This document shows, piece after piece, positions 7,483-14,002 of a stretch of DNA of 14,293 nt (position 1 is the stretch's first letter; each line of letters starts with the position of its first letter). The DNA comes from an uncultured Flavobacteriaceae bacterium (GTDB taxonomy: Bacteria > Bacteroidota > Bacteroidia > Flavobacteriales > Flavobacteriaceae): assembly GCA_947311745.1 (NCBI GenBank), contig CAMZLT010000116.1, positions 1 through 14,293 on the forward strand. Direction: 5' to 3'. Below the pieces are notes generated by a model. The model was given only the letters and a program-made list of their open reading frames with translations, made no database searches and was not told the origin of the DNA. A program made the position numbers and the translations under genes.

Positions 7483-8295
7483 ATGATTAGAAATATTATT
7501 TTTGTTTTAGTATTTGCGGTTTCTTTTACAGGATTTTCACAAGAAAAAGAAAATTTGCCTACAAAATTAAAAGGAAAAGTTTTGGATGTAAAAACACGTT
7601 TTCCTTTAAAAAGTGCACATATTTTAAACTTAACCACAGTTATGGGAACTACCACAAATCGATATGGTAGATTTGAAATTACAGCAAAAAAAGGCGATGA
7701 AATTTATATTTCGTATATTGGTTATGAATCTGTAAAATTAATTGTAACGAATGATTTGTTACAAAATGAGGATTTGGAAATTGCCATACACGATAGAATT
7801 GTACAAATTGAAACTGTTGAAGTGAAAACACATAAATTAATAGGAGTTTTAGCTGTAGATGCAAAAGGTGTGCCTGAATCGCCACCAACTCGTGTACATA
7901 TTAATGGTTTGCCACAAACTTATGAAACTGGTACACCAAGACCAAGAAATTACAATTCTGCTTTGGCTGCTGTTTTTAGTCCGATAGATTTTTGGTACCA
8001 AAAATTAGGAAAAAAACCTAGAGAATTAAAAAAACTGAATCAATTACGTAAAGATGATAAATTGCGTGATATAATGAAATCTAAATTTGATCGGGAAGTA
8101 ATGTTACAGTATTTGGATATGAGCAGAAAAGAACTAAATCAAATGTTAAACGATTGTAACTATTCTAGGCGATTTATAAAAAAAGCTAGTGATTTGCAAA
8201 TTGTAGATGCTGTATTGAATTGTTATGAAAATCAAAAAATCATTAACAAAGGAAAAGTAAAAAAAGAAACGGAACATTATAAAGAGGAAGGATAG
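7483..8295 (+). CDS. Secreted protein with CarboxypepD-regulatory-like domain and unknown C-terminal half
   Basis: A 270-residue exported protein. Residues 1-20 form a signal peptide ending FTGFSQ, and cleavage before or after Gln20 fits. Residues ~28-112 match the CarboxypepD_reg-like beta-sandwich that is frequent in Bacteroidota: LKGKVLDVKTRFPLKSAHI, then GTTTNRYGRFEITAKKGD, then ISYIGYESVKL. In SusC-type receptors this domain precedes a TonB plug and barrel. Here there is neither, only a Pro-rich link (PESPPTRVHINGLPQ, 131-145) and a basic, probably helical C-terminal region. That region contains FSPIDFWYQKLGKKPRELKK and DREVMLQYLDMSRKELNQ. The Tyr/Lys-rich tail is not a typical type IX sorting domain, so the protein is probably periplasmic. 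The gene ends 2 nt from the convergent rdgB stop. Its function is unknown. Confidence 0.85.
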   Translation: MIRNIIFVLVFAVSFTGFSQEKENLPTKLKGKVLDVKTRFPLKSAHILNLTTVMGTTTNRYGRFEITAKKGDEIYISYIGYESVKLIVTNDLLQNEDLEIAIHDRIVQIETVEVKTHKLIGVLAVDAKGVPESPPTRVHINGLPQTYETGTPRPRNYNSALAAVFSPIDFWYQKLGKKPRELKKLNQLRKDDKLRDIMKSKFDREVMLQYLDMSRKELNQMLNDCNYSRRFIKKASDLQIVDAVLNCYENQKIINKGKVKKETEHYKEEG

Positions 8296-8297
8296 TT

Positions 8298-8879
8298 TTA
8301 ATCTATTTTATTTAACAGAAAAGCAATTAATTTTTCTAGTGCTTTTCCTCTGTGACTAATTGCTCCTTTTTCAAGAGAGTTCATTTCGGCAAAAGATTTT
8401 GAAAATCCTTTTGGTTTAAAAATAGGATCGTACCCAAACCCCTTTTTACCTTGTTTTTTTGTAAGAATTTCACCTTTACAAACACCTTCAAAAAGATATT
8501 CTTTTCCTTTGATAATTAAAGCGATGGAAGTCCTAAATTGTGCATTTCGATTTGTTTTATTTTTTAAATTAGACAGCAATTTTTGCATATTATTTTCTGA
8601 ATTTGTAGTTTCTCCTGCATATCTTGCAGAATAGACACCAGGTTCGTTATTTAAAATTTCTACTTCCAATCCTGTATCGTCCGAAAAGCAATTATAACCA
8701 TATTTTTCGTATATGTATTTTGCTTTTATCAAAGCGTTTTCTTGTAGTGTTTGTCCTGTTTCGGCTATTTCCTCAAAGCAATTAATATCTTTTAGACTTA
8801 ATAATTTGATGGAATTTGGAAGTAATTCTTGTACTTCTTTTAATTTATTTGGATTGTTTGTGGCGAAAACGAATTGCAT
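8298..8879 (-). CDS. rdgB: Non-canonical purine NTP pyrophosphatase, RdgB/HAM1 family
   Basis: Hydrolyses dITP, ITP and XTP to the monophosphate plus pyrophosphate, cleaning deaminated purines from the nucleotide pool so that they are not built into DNA or RNA; cytoplasmic. The 193 residues contain every family landmark: ATNNPNKLKE (6-15, phosphate contact), ETGQTLQENA (40-49), SDDTGLEV (66-73) with the metal-binding and catalytic Asp pair, GVYSARYAG (81-89), GFGYDPIF (147-154) and SHRGKA (175-180). The length is normal and the N-terminus MQFVFATNN starts directly at the first beta strand, so the ATG at 8879 is secure. It diverges from recG across a 96-nt region and ends almost touching the convergent secreted-protein gene. 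Confidence 0.97.
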   Translation of the reverse strand: MQFVFATNNPNKLKEVQELLPNSIKLLSLKDINCFEEIAETGQTLQENALIKAKYIYEKYGYNCFSDDTGLEVEILNNEPGVYSARYAGETTNSENNMQKLLSNLKNKTNRNAQFRTSIALIIKGKEYLFEGVCKGEILTKKQGKKGFGYDPIFKPKGFSKSFAEMNSLEKGAISHRGKALEKLIAFLLNKID

Positions 8880-8894
8880 AATAGTTATTTTTTA

Positions 8895-8902
8895 CAAAAA
8901 TA
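8895..8902 (-). promoter_or_regulatory. Possible -7 promoter box of rdgB
   Basis: The minus strand reads TATTTTTG, an exact TAnnTTTG match, 16 nt upstream of the rdgB ATG, inside the 96-nt region shared with the divergent recG gene. The -33 element is not evident. Confidence 0.35.
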
Positions 8903-8975
8903 AGGTCATTTTTTGATGAAATAGATAAAATGTATCTGTTTTTTTGGTTACATTCGTATTTTAAATTAAAACGAT

Positions 8976-11069
8976 TTGTTACAAACACCAATAACATATT
9001 TAAAAGGAGTTGGTTCTGCTAGAGCAGAAATCCTTCAGAAAGAATTAGGTATTAAAACCTATGGTGATTTGGCAAATTTATTTCCGTATCGATATGTAGA
9101 TAGAACACAATTTTATAAAACAAACCAGCTACACGCAATAGATACGGAGGTGCAAATTGTAGGAAAAATAATTCACTTAAAAGAAGTAAAACAAAAAAGA
9201 GGTAGCAGACTTGTAGCTACATTTTCTGATGATGTAGGAAGTATTGAACTAGTTTGGTTTAAAGGTATAAAGTGGATTAAAGAGAAATTAAAAATTAATG
9301 TTCCGTATGTTGCTTACGGAAAAACTTCGGTTTTTAATAGAAAATTTACTATTTCACATCCTGAATTAGAATTGGTTACAGAATATAAAAAAAACTTGCG
9401 AACAGCAATGCAAGCAGTTTATCCATCTACCGAAATGTTAACAAAAAGAGGTGTTAGCAATCGTGTTATTTCTAAAATGATACAGGAACTTTTTTTGACT
9501 ATTAAAGGTAAATTTTCGGAAACTTTATCCAAAGATATTTGCGAAAAATTAGCATTGTATAGTAAAGATGATGCAATGTTTTCTATCCATTTTCCTAAAA
9601 GTCAAGCAGATTTAAGTAAGGCTCAATTTCGATTAAAATTTGAAGAACTTTTTTATATTCAGATGCAACTTTTACGAAAAAAACTATTGCATAAAACTAA
9701 AATTAAGGGATTTAAGTTTGATAAAGTAGGTAGTTATTTTAATGATTTTTATACAAATAACCTTCCGTTTACCTTAACTAATGCACAAAAACGCGTAGTT
9801 AAAGAAATACGGAAAGATATTAATACTGGTGCTCAAATGAATCGTTTGTTGCAAGGAGATGTTGGCTCTGGTAAAACAATAGTTGCGTTGTTGACGATGT
9901 TAATAGCTTTAGATAATGGTTTTCAAGCAACATTAATTGCACCAACTTCCATACTTGCTGCACAACATTATGAATCGATAACGGAATTGTTACAAAACAC
10001 CAATATTACGGTTTCTATTTTACAAGGAAGCTCTAAAACTAAAGAGAGACGAATTATTCATCAGCAATTAGAATCTGGTGAATTGCAAATCCTTATCGGA
10101 ACACATGCTATTTTAGAGGATAAAGTTATTTTTAAAAATTTAGGCTTGGCAATTATTGACGAGCAACACCGTTTTGGTGTAAAACAACGAGCTAAAATGT
10201 GGACAAAAAATACCTTTCCACCACATATTTTGGTGATGACAGCAACACCAATTCCTAGAACTTTACAAATGAGTTTGTATGGCGATTTGGATATTTCGGT
10301 AATTGACGAATTACCTCCTGGCAGAAAGGAAATACAAACACTTCATAAATATGATAAGAATAGATTGGCAGTTTTTAAATTTATGAAAGATGAAATTGCT
10401 AAAGGCAGACAAGTATATGTTGTATATCCTTTAATTCAAGAATCCGAAGCAATGGATTATAAAGATTTGATGGATGGTTACGAAAGTATTTCACGAGAAT
10501 TTCCGATTCCGAAATATCAAATAAGTATTGTGCATGGCAAAATGAAACCCGAAGCCAAAGAATTTGAAATGAATCGGTTTATAAAAGGCGAAACACATAT
10601 AATGGTAGCAACTACTGTTATTGAAGTTGGTGTAAACGTTCCGAATGCAAGTGTAATGGTTATTGAAAGTGCCGAACGTTTTGGTTTATCGCAATTGCAT
10701 CAATTACGAGGTCGTGTTGGGCGAGGAGCAGACCAAAGTTATTGTATTTTGATGTCTAGTTTTAAGCTATCACCAGAGGCAAAACTTCGTTTAAAAACCA
10801 TGACAGAAAGCAATGATGGCTTTAAAATTGCCGAAGTTGATTTAAAACTTCGTGGACCTGGAAATTTAATGGGAACACAGCAAAGTGGTATTTTAAATCT
10901 TAAAATTGCCGATATTGTTAAAGATAATAAAATTCTAAAATTAGCACGAGATGCTGCTAGTTATATCTTACAAGACGATCCAAATTTAGAAAAAGAAAAA
11001 AACAGAAGTATAAAACATACATACATTCAAATAACTAAAAAACAAGGGGTTTGGATGTATATTAGTTAA
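8976..11069 (+). CDS. recG: ATP-dependent DNA helicase RecG
   Basis: A branch-migration helicase that regresses stalled forks and processes Holliday junctions during recombinational repair. The 697 residues carry the N-terminal wedge/OB domain (~1-150, including PITYLKGVGSARAEIL and FPYRYVDRT). The DExH helicase core follows: Walker A GDVGSGKT (294-301), DEQH box (395-398), TATPIPRT (422-429), TTVIEVGVNVPNAS (546-559), then SAERFGLSQLHQLRGRVGR (565-583). The RecG C-terminal segment LKLRGPGNLMGTQQSG is intact. Length is normal for the family. There is no ATG near the N-terminus: the frame is closed by TAA at 8967-8969, so translation most plausibly starts at TTG 8976, giving MLQTPITYLKG. The gene stands alone, with rdgB divergent upstream. 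Confidence 0.96.
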   Translation: MLQTPITYLKGVGSARAEILQKELGIKTYGDLANLFPYRYVDRTQFYKTNQLHAIDTEVQIVGKIIHLKEVKQKRGSRLVATFSDDVGSIELVWFKGIKWIKEKLKINVPYVAYGKTSVFNRKFTISHPELELVTEYKKNLRTAMQAVYPSTEMLTKRGVSNRVISKMIQELFLTIKGKFSETLSKDICEKLALYSKDDAMFSIHFPKSQADLSKAQFRLKFEELFYIQMQLLRKKLLHKTKIKGFKFDKVGSYFNDFYTNNLPFTLTNAQKRVVKEIRKDINTGAQMNRLLQGDVGSGKTIVALLTMLIALDNGFQATLIAPTSILAAQHYESITELLQNTNITVSILQGSSKTKERRIIHQQLESGELQILIGTHAILEDKVIFKNLGLAIIDEQHRFGVKQRAKMWTKNTFPPHILVMTATPIPRTLQMSLYGDLDISVIDELPPGRKEIQTLHKYDKNRLAVFKFMKDEIAKGRQVYVVYPLIQESEAMDYKDLMDGYESISREFPIPKYQISIVHGKMKPEAKEFEMNRFIKGETHIMVATTVIEVGVNVPNASVMVIESAERFGLSQLHQLRGRVGRGADQSYCILMSSFKLSPEAKLRLKTMTESNDGFKIAEVDLKLRGPGNLMGTQQSGILNLKIADIVKDNKILKLARDAASYILQDDPNLEKEKNRSIKHTYIQITKKQGVWMYIS

Positions 11070-11073
11070 TTTT

Positions 11074-11087
11074 TATTTTTAAAAATA
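11074..11087. repeat. AT-only palindrome after recG
   Basis: TATTTTTAAAAATA is a perfect 14-bp palindrome starting 5 nt after the recG stop. It could form a weak hairpin and slow or end recG transcription. It has no G/C pairs and no clear T-run after it, so an intrinsic terminator is not convincing. Confidence 0.25.
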
Positions 11088-11109
11088 CAATTTATACTAT
11101 TAATATTGT

Positions 11110-11117
11110 TATATTTG
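11110..11117 (+). promoter_or_regulatory. Possible -7 promoter box of the two-component operon
   Basis: TATATTTG matches the Bacteroidota -7 consensus exactly in the short recG-kinase gap. It implies a transcript start near 11124, which makes the ATGs at 11146 and 11167 more likely than the TTG at 11134. No convincing -33 element is seen. Confidence 0.35.
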
Positions 11118-11166
11118 GAAACCGATTATTTATTTGAACATCTCTATGTTTTTTAAAAGAAACGCT

Positions 11167-12963
11167 ATGAATAAATTCTTTTTTTTATTAATGCTGTTGT
11201 TATCCTTGTTTTGTTTTTCTCAAAATAACACGAAAATAGATAGCTTAATTCAGATTACTAAAACTAGTAAAAATGATAGTATTATTATGCATACGTATAA
11301 TAAATTACGACGTGCTACTTATTATTCTAATGCTAAAGCTTCTGAAAAATACACTAAAAAATACTTAGAATATGCCGAAAAAATAAAGGATTCGCATAAT
11401 ATTGTTTTGGCTCATTTTTATTTAGGTAATGCAAGTGTAATGAGTGGAAATTACGAAAAAGCTTTGAATAAATATCTAATCGCAGCAAACTATTACGAAC
11501 GAAAAAAGGACTCTAATAGATATTCTTCTGTATTAAATTCGCTTGGAGCTGTACATGAAAAAACAAAAAACGATTCTCTTTCTTTACATTATTATAAATT
11601 AGCTAGAAAAATGGGAAAATCTATTAAAAATTTTAAACGAAGTGGTATTGCTTCTATAAATATTGGTAATATTTATAATAATATGGGAGAATTTAAAAAA
11701 GCACTTTATTTTTCTGAGGATTCCGTTAAAGACTTAAAAAAACACGATAGCTATCAATCTTTTTTAACACTTGCCGAAATTAATTTGGCTTCCATTTATA
11801 ATAATAGTAATAACTACAAAAAAGCTAACATACTGTATAATAAATTACTAAAAAAAATAGATAGTACTAAAGATTTATATAGCTATGCAGGTATATTATC
11901 AGGTAAAGGAATTGCTTTGTCTAGGCAAGGTGCTATAAAAAGAGCAAAACCTTTTTTAGAAAGTGCTTATCAAAAATTTAAAGCCAATCATTTTACAGAT
12001 GAGTATTTTCAAATGATTCCTGAACTTATTTCGGTTTACAAAAAAATGAATAATACTAATAAAGTTATTGATTTATATGAAGAGTATATCACTTTAAAGG
12101 ATTCTATTTTAAATAAAGAGCAAGATAAAAACATTGCAAATGCCATTCAAAAATACGAAACCGAAAAAAAAGATGCTCAATTGAAAGTTTTAACTTTAGA
12201 AGCCGAGAAAAATGAACAGCAAAAAAAGTTTTATTTCTATTTGAGCTTGTCTGGTTTGCTTATTATAGGTCTTATTAGCTTTTTTCTGTATAAAAATAAT
12301 AAGACTACTAAAATATTAGCTTTAAAAAACTTACAGTTAAACAAAGCCTTGTCCGATAACGAAACATTACTTAAAGAAACGCATCATCGTGTAAAAAATT
12401 CTTTGCAAATGATTTCTAGTTTGTTATACTTACAATCGGAAAATATGGAAGATAAAAAAGCGGCATCATCGGTAAAGGATGGACAAATTAGAGTTAAATC
12501 TATGGCTTTAATTCATCAAAAATTATATCAAAAAGACAATTTAACAGGTGTTGAAGTTTCCGATTATATCAATGATTTGGCAAAGAGTGTTTTTCAATCG
12601 CATAATGTGCATAATGATGCTATTGAATTAAAAATTGATGTAGATAAAATGATTTTAGATATAGACACTATTACACCTATTGGTATTATTATAAATGAAC
12701 TTATTGTAAACGCTCTAAAACACGCTTTTACCGAAAATAATAAAAACCCAACTATCTCTATTTTATTACATAAGAAGGATAGTGAATTAATTTTAAAAGT
12801 ACACGATAATGGCAAAGGATTTACTTCAACAACCAAAAAAGAAAAATCATTTGGTATGAAATTAATCAAATCGTTATCGCGTAAATTAAAAGCCGATTTT
12901 TCTATTGAAAATAAAAATGGCACTTTAATAACCTTAATCATAAAACGATTTAGTATAAAATAA
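11167..12963 (+). CDS. TPR-containing sensor histidine kinase, HisKA_2 type
   Basis: An inner-membrane sensor that autophosphorylates on His and passes phosphate to the regulator encoded next. From the ATG at 11167 it has 598 residues and starts with a clean signal peptide (MNKFFFLLMLLLSLFCFSQ). In-frame ATG 11146 and TTG 11134 are possible longer starts. Residues ~80-312 hold about six TPR-like helical pairs (for example NMGEFKKALYFSEDS), predicted periplasmic. A coiled-coil-like KYETEKKDAQLKVLTLEAEK stretch leads to one membrane helix (356-375). The H-box KETHHRVKNSLQMISSLL has the phospho-acceptor at His407. The ATPase domain shows NELIVNALKHAF (510-521), DNGKGF (547-552) and SFGMKLI (561-567). 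The H-box is the HisKA_2 form (HRVKNSL), not the LytS-type His_kinase fold usually seen with LytTR regulators. Its stop overlaps the next start as TAATG. Confidence 0.92.
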   Translation: MNKFFFLLMLLLSLFCFSQNNTKIDSLIQITKTSKNDSIIMHTYNKLRRATYYSNAKASEKYTKKYLEYAEKIKDSHNIVLAHFYLGNASVMSGNYEKALNKYLIAANYYERKKDSNRYSSVLNSLGAVHEKTKNDSLSLHYYKLARKMGKSIKNFKRSGIASINIGNIYNNMGEFKKALYFSEDSVKDLKKHDSYQSFLTLAEINLASIYNNSNNYKKANILYNKLLKKIDSTKDLYSYAGILSGKGIALSRQGAIKRAKPFLESAYQKFKANHFTDEYFQMIPELISVYKKMNNTNKVIDLYEEYITLKDSILNKEQDKNIANAIQKYETEKKDAQLKVLTLEAEKNEQQKKFYFYLSLSGLLIIGLISFFLYKNNKTTKILALKNLQLNKALSDNETLLKETHHRVKNSLQMISSLLYLQSENMEDKKAASSVKDGQIRVKSMALIHQKLYQKDNLTGVEVSDYINDLAKSVFQSHNVHNDAIELKIDVDKMILDIDTITPIGIIINELIVNALKHAFTENNKNPTISILLHKKDSELILKVHDNGKGFTSTTKKEKSFGMKLIKSLSRKLKADFSIENKNGTLITLIIKRFSIK

Positions 12964-13670
12964 TGACAAAGCGTATTTACATTGTAGAAGACGAACCTTT
13001 AATTGCCGATAGTATCGCACATGCACTAGAAAAAGAAGGTTATGAAGTTTGCGGTATTGCAGACAATGCTAAGGAAGCACTGTATGATATTGATGATTTA
13101 CAACCTGATTTAATATTGCTTGATATTAATTTGGTTGGCAGTATTACAGGTGTAAAATTAGCAGAAAAGATAAATACTAAATTTAAAATTCCGTTTATAT
13201 TTTTAACTTCTTTGTCGGATGAAAACACCATAAATCAAGTAAAAAAAACAAATCCTTCAGGTTTTATAAGTAAACCTTTTAACGAAACAGGTTTAAAATC
13301 TAATATTGAAATTGCTTTATTTAAATTTAATCAAGAAAAGGAAGAAAAGAAATTAATACAAAATTCATTTTTTATAAAAAATAAAGGCGAATTAATAAAA
13401 ATTAATAAAACGGAGATTAATTATATTGAGGCTTATGATAATTACTCCAAATTAATTTGTGAAAAAAAAGAGTTTTTATTGAGTTTTACACTTAAAAATG
13501 TTACCGAAAAGTTAAACGATAAACGCTTTGTTCGTGTGCATCGGTCATATCTAATTAATAGTAATAAAATTCAGTCTCTTTTTGATGGATATGTTTTTAT
13601 TGCAAATAAAAAAATCCCGATTGGAAAATCCTATAAAGAAAATTTAATGAAACATATTTCATTATTGTAA
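12963..13670 (+). CDS. LytTR-family response regulator
   Basis: A 235-residue DNA-binding response regulator, cytoplasmic partner of the preceding kinase. The receiver domain spans ~3-120, with acidic pocket Glu9/Asp10, phospho-acceptor Asp54 (LILLDINL), Thr82 (FLTS) and Lys104 (SKP). A short Lys/Glu-rich linker follows. The LytTR DNA-binding domain (~135-235) has the signature strands INKTEINYIEAYDNYSKL, FTLKNVTEKL and FVRVHRSYLINSNKI, ending IPIGKSYKENL. Its ATG shares one base with the kinase stop (TAATG), so the two are translationally coupled. Such regulators bind pairs of direct repeats about two helical turns apart. A candidate pair lies just downstream at 13695-13726, in front of the secreted LRR locus, making that locus the best guess for a target. 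Confidence 0.95.
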   Translation: MTKRIYIVEDEPLIADSIAHALEKEGYEVCGIADNAKEALYDIDDLQPDLILLDINLVGSITGVKLAEKINTKFKIPFIFLTSLSDENTINQVKKTNPSGFISKPFNETGLKSNIEIALFKFNQEKEEKKLIQNSFFIKNKGELIKINKTEINYIEAYDNYSKLICEKKEFLLSFTLKNVTEKLNDKRFVRVHRSYLINSNKIQSLFDGYVFIANKKIPIGKSYKENLMKHISLL

Positions 13671-13685
13671 TTTATTTACTCAAAA

Positions 13686-13762
13686 AAAAGTACCATTCAC
13701 TAAAAAAACATTTGGTGTTCACCAAATAACGTCTTTACTAAACCTTTATTAAAGGTACTTTT
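13686..13762. repeat. Nested inverted repeats between regulator and LRR locus
   Basis: Outer arms AAAAGTACC (13686-13694) and GGTACTTTT (13754-13762) are perfect 9-bp inverted repeats enclosing two hairpins. One is ATTTGGTG/CACCAAAT (13710-13717 and 13720-13727, 2-nt centre). The other is CCTTT/AAAGG (13743-13747 and 13751-13755, 3-nt loop), which shares its last two bases with the outer arm and is followed by TACTTTT. The last hairpin could terminate the two-component transcript. The whole could also be an operator array or a small mobile element. Confidence 0.5.
13695..13726 (+). promoter_or_regulatory. Candidate LytTR-type direct-repeat operator
   Basis: ATTCACTAAA (13695-13704) recurs as GTTCACCAAA (13717-13726), 8 of 10 bases identical, with a start-to-start distance of 22 bp. 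LytTR regulators typically bind two direct repeats about 21-22 bp apart. The pair lies just upstream of a possible promoter and immediately after the gene for a LytTR regulator. The repeat is seen; its use by this regulator is inferred. Confidence 0.4.
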
Positions 13763-13763
13763 A
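13734..13763 (+). promoter_or_regulatory. Possible promoter of the LRR locus
   Basis: TTTA (13734-13737), an 18-nt spacer and TACTTTTA (13756-13763) approximate the Bacteroidota TTTG / TAnnTTTG promoter, with one mismatch in each box. The implied start near 13770 would put the 13695-13726 direct repeat about 45-75 bp upstream, a normal activator position. The -7 box overlaps the hairpin arm that could instead be a terminator. Confidence 0.3.
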
Positions 13764-13783
13764 TATCATTATAACTCAAAATA

Positions 13784-14002
13784 ATGATCATTAAAAGTAT
13801 TTCTACATCTAAAAATTTTATTATTCATACCGAAAATAATTCTGTTTGTACTATTGAAGTTACTACTTATTTAGGAACGACTGTTTTTAAAGACACAATT
13901 ACGCCTGTTAATAAAACTATAAAAATAAAAGGATTAAATCCTGGTAAATATATTGTCAATATTTCAAATAATTCAAAATTATATCAACAACAATTAAATA
14001 TT
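13784..14002 (+). CDS. Sorting-domain-like module, in frame with and open into the LRR protein
   Basis: From the ATG at 13784, 73 codons read in frame without a stop up to the ATG of the LRR protein's signal peptide. The peptide has no signal sequence of its own. It reads like a type IX secretion C-terminal sorting domain (Por_Secre_tail-like). It contains SKNFIIHTENN, an IEVTTYLGTTVFKD strand where the family has 'V-x-N-x-LG-x-x-V', then KTIKIKGLNPGKYIVNI where the family has 'I-D-L-S-x-L-x-x-G-x-Y-x-V-x-I', and ends YQQQLNI. In known proteins this domain is the C-terminal end, not the beginning. It may be a true N-terminal extension, a formerly separate small gene that lost its stop, or the relic of an upstream secreted protein. 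Coding character is good; the domain likeness is by pattern only. Confidence 0.5.

Noticed and set aside
7404..7655. An 83-codon minus-strand frame over the start of the secreted-protein gene
   Set aside because: It overlaps the signal peptide and beta domain of a convincing plus-strand gene, and its translation has no domain features.
11074..11087. Intrinsic terminator of recG
   Set aside because: The palindrome is purely A/T with no T-run after it, so it was kept only as a weak palindrome.
12594..12941. A 115-codon minus-strand frame opposite the kinase ATPase domain
   Set aside because: Antisense of well-defined ATPase motifs; no independent coding signal or upstream elements.
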